A stretch of DNA of 64,000 nt, from contig CM047808.1 of the NCBI GenBank assembly GCA_026214975.1, positions 10,318,267-10,382,266 of the forward strand, read 5' to 3'. The DNA is from Gentiana macrophylla. Its lineage: Eukaryota > Streptophyta > Magnoliopsida > Gentianales > Gentianaceae. The notes under the pieces are model-generated. The model saw nothing but the letters and a program-made list of their open reading frames with translations, was not told the origin of the DNA and searched no databases. The position numbers and the translations under genes were made by a program. Shown here in pieces: positions 57,532-64,000 of the stretch. The stretch's first letter is position 1. Every line of letters begins with the position of its first letter.

Positions 57532-60370
57532 ATGGAGTTTTATGCACTATTCATGCTTCTCGTAACGTTGGTTTTCTCGACTTTTCTTGCGATTTCGAAC
57601 GGCGAAATCCACCCGCCGTCGTTATGGAAATTGGCTGTCTATTGGCCAAACTCATGGTGTAGAACTGCTTCTGTTAATTGCAGTCTAAACCAACTGCCAG
57701 ACAACCAGTTTCTTATTAGAACTATGTATAAAGTTGATGAAAATGATACTCCACTTTATTGCGACACAAAACCCCCTATGGACCGGTCACAGGTATATAT
57801 AATAATGTTTTTTTAATGTCGTAACATGACGGAATGTGACACGTCATCACCACACGACCACACCATGCATCGCTACCCAACCACCGCACACACCACCACA
57901 TGCCGTCCCGAGAACTGTTAAACACGCATCGACGGTTTGTGGAAGAGAAAAAATAGTGAGTCGCACACAGAAGCAAAACAGACATATATTCTTAATTAGA
58001 AAGCCATCCATCAAGCATATACCTGTCACCACCCTCAACATGACGCACCATCATCTCTTATCACAAATCGATCACCCAACCACCATCTGTCCCGCACCAC
58101 CCACCCATCCGGCCCCGTGGGATTCAGGGCCTTACATTGATTCATCAGACAATTAAGACCCTTTCAATTGGGAAACATTTTTTTTTCTCTTAAAATTAAA
58201 GAAACATATATAAAAAAAAGTCAAATATTATTGGCTTACAACTTTTATATGGCATTATTTTTTCCGAAGAATTTATATGCTATTTTTAAACATTGCTCGT
58301 ACAACATATTTAGAAGCAAAATCTCTAATCAATACCGTTTACGATATTGATAAGGTTAAATGAAAAATAAAAACAAAATTATAACCGGCACAGGGGCGGC
58401 GCCAAAGAGGGTGGGTGTGGTATATATTTCTATGTATATTGTACTATACTTAAAATTTTAATACACTAATATCTACTAACTGAATCTGTTAATTTGTTTT
58501 AAAATATTGGCAGATGACCCGTAATTATACTTGAATTTTTTAAAATAATCCTTATAATCTTTCCTTAAAAAAAATGCTTATAATCTTGTAATACAATATG
58601 TCGCTCTCGATTCATGACTTGTGTCCCGAAACTCCTGCAGCTAGCCGTCCTGACCGGTAGTTAACGACGGATAATCAAATGATGTGATACTGGGCCAACC
58701 TAAAATCAATGTTAAGTAACAAAAGGACTTCTACATATACTTATTGGATTGTAGTCAATTAACAATGAATTATATTATAAAAGAATTTACCGGACTGGAG
58801 ACCTTAAAATCTGTAATTTTTTGGGGGCCCTAGACCCATGCCTCTTGGGTTTGGGCTCAGGGCCAGCCCTACCCCCAATACCCCAACTAGTACATCACCA
58901 CCACACTTTCCATCATCCTCCATCACAACCACTCCCCCCACCGTCCATCATAACGCATACCAAACGTAGGAATGAAATCACATTCATAACTTCTTTCCAT
59001 TTAATTTTGTTTCATTTCAACAATCCAAAGACACCGTTAAAAATGAACACAATATTGATTAGTTGCAAAATATTATTTTATTATTATTTTTACTTTTTGT
59101 TTCAGTTGGCTGGAGTGATGGATCTACTACCAGTATACTGGCCAGACCCAAACGGGGACAATTATGGGAATTGGGAATTCTCTTGGCAAAGACAAGCTTC
59201 ATGCTTTGGTGTTGATCCATACACCTATTTTTTGAATGCAATTGGTATGAAGCATGTGGCTGAACAATTTATTAATAAAAACCTTGGATATACTTTTAAT
59301 GGAGAAAAGTTTTATGGAGTCCTTTTTGCTAGTTGTAAGTATATACATACTCCCTCTCCTTTGATTCATGTCATTTTAATTATGCATTTATTTATATGAA
59401 AAGAGTTGCTATGAAACATTTATTTCAAAGGGGTTAATCCTACGGTCACAACCGTTTAAACATAACGGATGATTCAACATGTTTTACACCATTACTCATA
59501 TTGTCTGACTTATTGGTATTGGTGTAGATTCATCAAAATCAATAGTGTAAAAGCATTTTGGGTCATTTAATGTGTTTGAATGGTTGTGACAGTAGTATTC
59601 CCTTTCAGAGGTATACCAAATTGACGGTGTGACCTCTACAATTTGACAGAGTGAATAAAAATACATCACACCCATCGATTTAGTATACATTTAAAATAAC
59701 TGTTGTATCATAAATATTCTAGATATGATATACTTATATTTAAGGACGGAGCCAGATTTTTTTTCCGGATAGACCGGTTAATTTTTATCATATTACAAGA
59801 GTTTTTCCTAGGGTATATTGTTTAACAAATCATGACCGAAAACATGTATATTCGTACCTACCTCATCTTTCTGACTCACCGAACACATGTTTATTAGTAC
59901 CCTATTTAGAAGTAAGTCTTCTCTAATCGCACCACTTTTGGCACAATCTATACTACACAGTATCAACACATATTTTTAAAAAAAAACATATTTTGATATT
60001 CACCATTTATGAAGTTATTTTATGCTACAAACAACAATCTTGAAACACTTCCTCTTTGTCTCTAAATATAAATCATATTAAACTGTTTAGTTTGTCCTTT
60101 AATATAAGTTATTTATATATCTGACTTTGATTGTGTACTATGGCAGCGTTCTACCCTGGCAACTACTATCGGCCGGCTGACATCTCCAGTGCATTTTCAT
60201 ACCAGTACGGTTTCTCGGCGGACCTCCAGTGCAACGAGGACGATTTCGGCATCAATCAGTTGCTAGAATTCCATTTATGTGCTGAGACTATTGGAACCAT
60301 AAATGAATTACAGGATTGTTCCAGGGTTCCTAAAATTGATGGATGCACCAAATATACAAGATATACATGA
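57532..60370 (+). CDS. Catalytically dead ribonuclease T2-fold secreted protein
   Basis: Three exons (57,532-57,792; 59,106-59,334; 60,147-60,370) with GT-AG borders and consistent phases (0, 1) encode 237 residues, the normal T2 length. Residues 1-24 form a signal peptide. T2 landmarks align: YWPNSWC near 38-43, C50, C77, a second YWP at 98-100, ADL-x-C192, LCA at 207-209, C221, C230. The first catalytic motif, normally FTIHGLWP, reads FLIRTMYK (H replaced by R63). The second, normally WEHEWxKHGTC, reads WEFSWQRQASC (residues 110-120; H to F112, E to S113, H to Q117). RNA cleavage is therefore not expected. Inactive T2 relatives serve as storage proteins in some plants; its role here is unknown. 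Confidence 0.85.
57793..59105 (+). other. Intron 1 of the T2-RNase-like gene
   Basis: 1.3 kb, donor AG|GTATAT, acceptor TTTGTTTCAG. It contains a degenerate MITE-like segment (about 58,392-58,870: aggggcggcgcc at one end, gggccagccct at the other), but no clear target duplication. Confidence 0.7.
59335..60146 (+). other. Intron 2 of the T2-RNase-like gene
   Basis: 0.8 kb, donor GTAAGT, acceptor TATGGCAG. It includes taaggacggagccag at about 59,741, the same terminus as the MITE at 62,046, without a visible second end. Confidence 0.7.
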
Positions 60371-60740
60371 TTTTCACACACACACACACACACGCACACA
60401 CACACACACACATATATATATATACTAGATGGGAAGGCGCTTGACAACGCATTGGCCAGACATGCTGTATTTCGTTGGATATGAAATGGAGGATACATAA
60501 AATAAAAAAATAAAAAAAAAACACTTTTTTCTCACTACGCACTGATAAAACAGTAAAAAAAAAGAAAAAAAAAAAAAGCACATGGAGTGCTTCTTTGACA
60601 TTTCCCAAATGTAATTAAATTAGAATCAGATACATCTTAAGCACAATACACATAATAAGATTAAGAATAAATTAAAGCTAATGTGTAGATTAAAATACAA
60701 TTGAGTCATAAAATGGAACAATTTAACTCAAACCTTCTTG

Positions 60741-60787
<47 letters not shown>

Positions 60788-60873
60788 AACTTTTTTTTTC
60801 TGGGCATACCAATGAAATTAACAAAAAAAAAAAAAAAACATTTGGACACCTTGGTTGGAATTTCCCAACCAAG

Positions 60874-60940
<67 letters not shown>

Positions 60941-61008
60941 CCGTTTTTTTAAAAAAAAAACAACTATATAAGTAGTTTATGCAAAGTAGTATAAGTAGAC
61001 ATGTTATG

Positions 61009-61049
<41 letters not shown>

Positions 61050-62036
61050 TGTAGACATGTTATGAGATGTTATATGTACTAGGGCTTGTGTTGAAGTCAC
61101 AAGTCACAAATTTGTTGAGCAATATAACTTATTGTATTGATATATATACAAGAATAATATCTCCTACATTCGGTGTAGTTTTGAGTTATATTATTTCTAA
61201 ATTTTTCTTTGGATTTACAGCACGTAATCAACGATAATTGAATGAGACGTAAGGGATTTTTTGTGGCGATTTTTGACGGAGTTATAAGATAGTATCTCCA
61301 AAATCGATTCCTTTTCCTACTCGTTAGAACTAGAGTGGCTAAGCAGGAATGCATGTTGCAAGATTATATCTCAATGCGTTCCTTGAAGTATAGAGGACGG
61401 AGATAGTCCCCACACTTGTAAATATAGTTTCTCGCTCTTCCATCAGCTTAAGCTGATAGGGATGTAGATAATTAACATTATATCTCAATAGTAGGGAATC
61501 AAAGAACAAAGACCAGGAATGTCGGGGATGGGCCATTTCAATTTCCACCCCATACGGGGCTAATAACAATCTTTATGTGCGTGCATGAAGGCCGGTCTCA
61601 GTCTCATTTTTGCATATTAGACAACCCGAATGTGTGATCCAGACTCATCCACATTTCACGTTTTAACTCCATAAATGGAGTAATCATGTAAGAATTACCA
61701 ATTATACTTGTTTTTTTTATACTGTAATGAGAAAAGAAGAGTTACTCTGAATTCTAGCATAACATCAACTTTTAGCAAACGTGAGAGTTACTCTCAGTTT
61801 GTTCCTTGTTTATTAATTTGTCATTTTGTACATATGTCATGCATCCAACAGATCGATGCATATGAGGAAAGTGTGTGTAAGAATTTCTCGGCGGCACAAC
61901 TAAGCCTTAGTATGGGTCAACTGGCCCCCCAAACAAAAAATCTATGCATTATTTTTCCTATTTAAAGTTTTTATCTACTAATATACTTTTTGACCCACTA
62001 TTTTTCTCAAATATTTATTCTCAATTTATAATTATA
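60371..62036. other. Repeat-rich 3' flank of the T2-RNase-like gene
   Basis: Holds (CA)n(TA)n directly after the stop (60,376-60,424), a 46-base A-run (60,741-60,786), (TA)n at 60,879-60,935 and a 34-base A-run at about 61,013-61,047. No protein I recognise. A tract at 61,090-61,600 has no assignable family. Confidence 0.6.
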
Positions 62037-62597
62037 CTTGGATATAAGGACGGAGCTATTGTATGGATTAGATGGGTTAAACCCACCCAAACTTTTCTAT
62101 TTTTATTTTTATTTTTATTATAACATGTATGTTCAACCCACCAACCCATCAGCTCAATAGATAATTAGTCTTACGGTGCATCTAATCTAAGCCGGCTAAA
62201 AGTATATGTTACAACAAAAAATAATTTCATTGGCACCATTCTTTTATTTCCGGCACCACGATCATTTCACACACTCAAAAAATTACTTCAAACATCACGA
62301 TTATTTTTACGAAAATAACATTAGTGGTACCCGACGTTTAAAAAATAGCGTCAATGATGACAATGGCATGATAGTTACAGAAGTGTAACTGGTGAGTAAT
62401 ATCAGAGCCACTGAATTGGCATTAGAGTTAACGTTTTTAGTGTGGCGCGGGAAGTTAAATAAAAAAAAAAGAATACATCATAAATATAAATAAATTTTAG
62501 TCTTTTTCATAAAATTATTATGCTGTATAAACAACAATGGAAAAAAAATCTCAACCCACCCGATGAAAAATTCCTAACTCCGTCCTTGCTTGGATAT
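62037..62597. mobile_element. hAT-like MITE with 9-bp target duplication
   Basis: cttggatat at 62,037-62,045 and 62,589-62,597 flanks an element whose ends are aaggacggag and ctccgtccttg (inverted). Non-coding, 0.54 kb. The same terminus type is seen alone at 59,741. Confidence 0.75.
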
Positions 62598-63061
62598 TTA
62601 AAATTAATCCATAAAATCTTATTTCGCGTACTCTCGATCACCCCGCTCCCCCTCCCCTTCCTAGTGTTTTGAGATAAAAAGTAATCTTGTCCATTTGGAA
62701 ATAAGCTGAAAATGGATGACACTACATTGTAAATTGAAAATTTGAAATTGGCGTATTAAGATTGCAAACAACACCAGTTCCATGACATTTGTCATGACCT
62801 TTACATGAAACAAGGATTTTTTTTTTTCCTTTTTCCGGCGTTATTTTAGTCACGAGATTGATACGTTTGTTCAATTTCTTTTTTATATAAAAGATACATA
62901 AAACGATTTAAATCACACATTTTATATAAGATAACTAAAACCCAACAAACGAAAAAAAAAAAACCCGAGTGTTAGATAATGAATTATATTCCTTTTTATG
63001 TGAAACAAATAGTGTAAACTTATCATTTTTGTTGTGAATAAAAAGACCTCGTTCAATATAG

Positions 63062-63097
<36 letters not shown>

Positions 63098-63290
63098 TTG
63101 CTACCTTCGTCCTAAAATATAAAATATAAGATCTTTTAATAAATTAATAAAACAATTATTAATTTATATTATAAAATATAAGATCTTTTATTAAACTAAT
63201 AAAACATTTATTAAATTTTTCAGATTAGCAATTTAAATGTATTGACATACACTATTATTTAGCGCGTTTAATATTTTTTCCAGTTATTAC
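62598..63290. other. AT-rich DNA with T-run and a decayed Stowaway-like end
   Basis: A T-run of about 30 bases lies at 63,067-63,096. ctaccttcgtcctaaaatata at about 63,100 looks like a Stowaway end. After it, a block of about 50 bp (ataagatcttttaat.aaa.taataaaac) is tandemly repeated at 63,126 and 63,178. Confidence 0.5.
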
Positions 63291-63685
63291 TGTAACGTCC
63301 CGTCCCGAATATTGAAATTCGGGATCTTTGCCGAAATATCACTATCGGCAGAAGCGAATGTTGAGTCTTGCCACTCAATTGTCAAAATACCACTCCGTTT
63401 TTCGCGTTTTAGGTGTTTTTGAACCAAACTAAACCCTAATTGGGCTTAAACCCCAATAGTGATTTACATATCTTAAGATCGCAAATTCATAGAAAAATCC
63501 CAGGAAATTGCGAACCAAAATTGTGAAAATTGCACTTGGGTGGTATTCACAGAATATACAAAAGAAATGGTAGTACTGTGGCAAAAATCGTTCAATTCTT
63601 ATCCAGAAAAATCAAAGCGTTTGATACATCACAATATTTAAGAAAAAACCTAAATCGATCTTTCGGTGTCGGGACGGGCGTTACA
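63291..63685. mobile_element. TGTAACG...GTTACA element (solo LTR or TIR element)
   Basis: Starts tgtaacgtcccgtcccga and ends tcgggacgggcgttaca: an inverted terminal match of about 18 bases with one mismatch, and also TG...CA. Flanking attac/atttc is at best an imperfect 5-bp duplication. Non-coding, 395 bp. It could be a solo LTR with extended inverted ends or a small DNA element. Confidence 0.5.
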
Positions 63686-64000
63686 ATTTCATGATGTGTT
63701 TTTTAGTTTCGTAAACATTCATGCAAGTCGCATGAGTCAATTCTACGTGGGTTTTATTTCTTAATATGATTTTTATGTAATCTTTTAATCACTTATTTTG
63801 TCGAAATTACATAAATATGTAAGCATAAATATGTGGTTGAATAATAGCAAAAAGACATTAGATATCAAAATTTCATTTTTAAATTTCTAGGTCTTGTTAA
63901 TTAGTAATGTGTTTTGCCTATTGGCTTAACGAATTAAATTAATAAGAGATGCCTTAGGGATTTTTTTATTTTATTTTTTATTTTAAAGATGTCTTAAGGC
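63686..64000. other. AT-rich window end, nothing recognised
   Basis: No gene, repeat end or RNA feature that I can support. Confidence 0.4.

Noticed and set aside
58392..58870. Complete MITE in intron 1 of the RNase-like gene
   Set aside because: Ends are only loosely inverted and no target duplication is seen; kept only as a remark under the intron.
61339..61569. Minus-strand 76-residue protein
   Set aside because: No family motif, no initiation context and repeat-rich surroundings.

Overview
The window is nuclear DNA of a flowering plant, most likely a eudicot. It is AT-rich, has canonical GT-AG introns, two DUF295-type F-box genes, a ribonuclease T2-type gene, and many plant-type transposons (Copia, Ty3/gypsy-type LTRs with a tRNA-Asp primer site, L1-type LINE, tRNA-derived SINEs, CACTA, hAT and Stowaway elements, and a Helitron end). 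No prokaryotic or organellar gene set is visible. Single-base indels recur inside otherwise well-kept coding regions, so either young decay or residual long-read error has to be kept in mind.

Layout. (1) 1-672: short remnant of a receptor-kinase P-loop region plus unclassified DNA. (2) 673-22,912: a very large inverted repeat (arms 673-10,059 and 14,317-22,912). Each arm carries, in mirror order, a CACTA-type end with a TAGGGG minisatellite, (TA)n tracts, a two-exon gene for a secreted cysteine-rich (knottin-like) peptide, two Stowaway MITEs, a 5'-truncated LINE, a gypsy-type LTR fragment, and the RNase H end plus LTR of a Copia element. The spacer holds a gypsy-type LTR on the minus strand and a second, almost spacerless palindrome (11,784-14,300) made of Copia reverse transcriptase sequence. 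(3) 22,913-28,830: LTR debris, the 3' end of a Copia element that stops inside codon 4 of F-box copy 1, the truncated F-box copy 1, a small TRIM element at its broken end, a LINE zinc-finger fragment, then F-box copy 2 with its own TATA box. (4) 28,830-34,530: a full-length L1-type LINE on the minus strand with a 17-bp target duplication, beside two tRNA-related SINEs. (5) 34,875-52,363: two young Copia elements; the second is split by a non-autonomous gypsy-type element (LARD-like). (6) 52,364-54,474: DNA ending in a textbook Helitron 3' terminus. (7) 56,284-60,370: a hAT-type MITE, then a three-exon gene for a 237-residue T2-RNase-fold protein that lacks the catalytic histidines. (8) 60,371-64,000: homopolymer and dinucleotide tracts, MITEs and a TGTAACG-ended element.

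The host genes that stand out are the duplicated cysteine-rich peptide gene, the catalytically dead T2 RNase and the F-box pair. Nothing shows that they work together. The rest records nested transposition, with clear relative ages from target duplications and LTR pairs.
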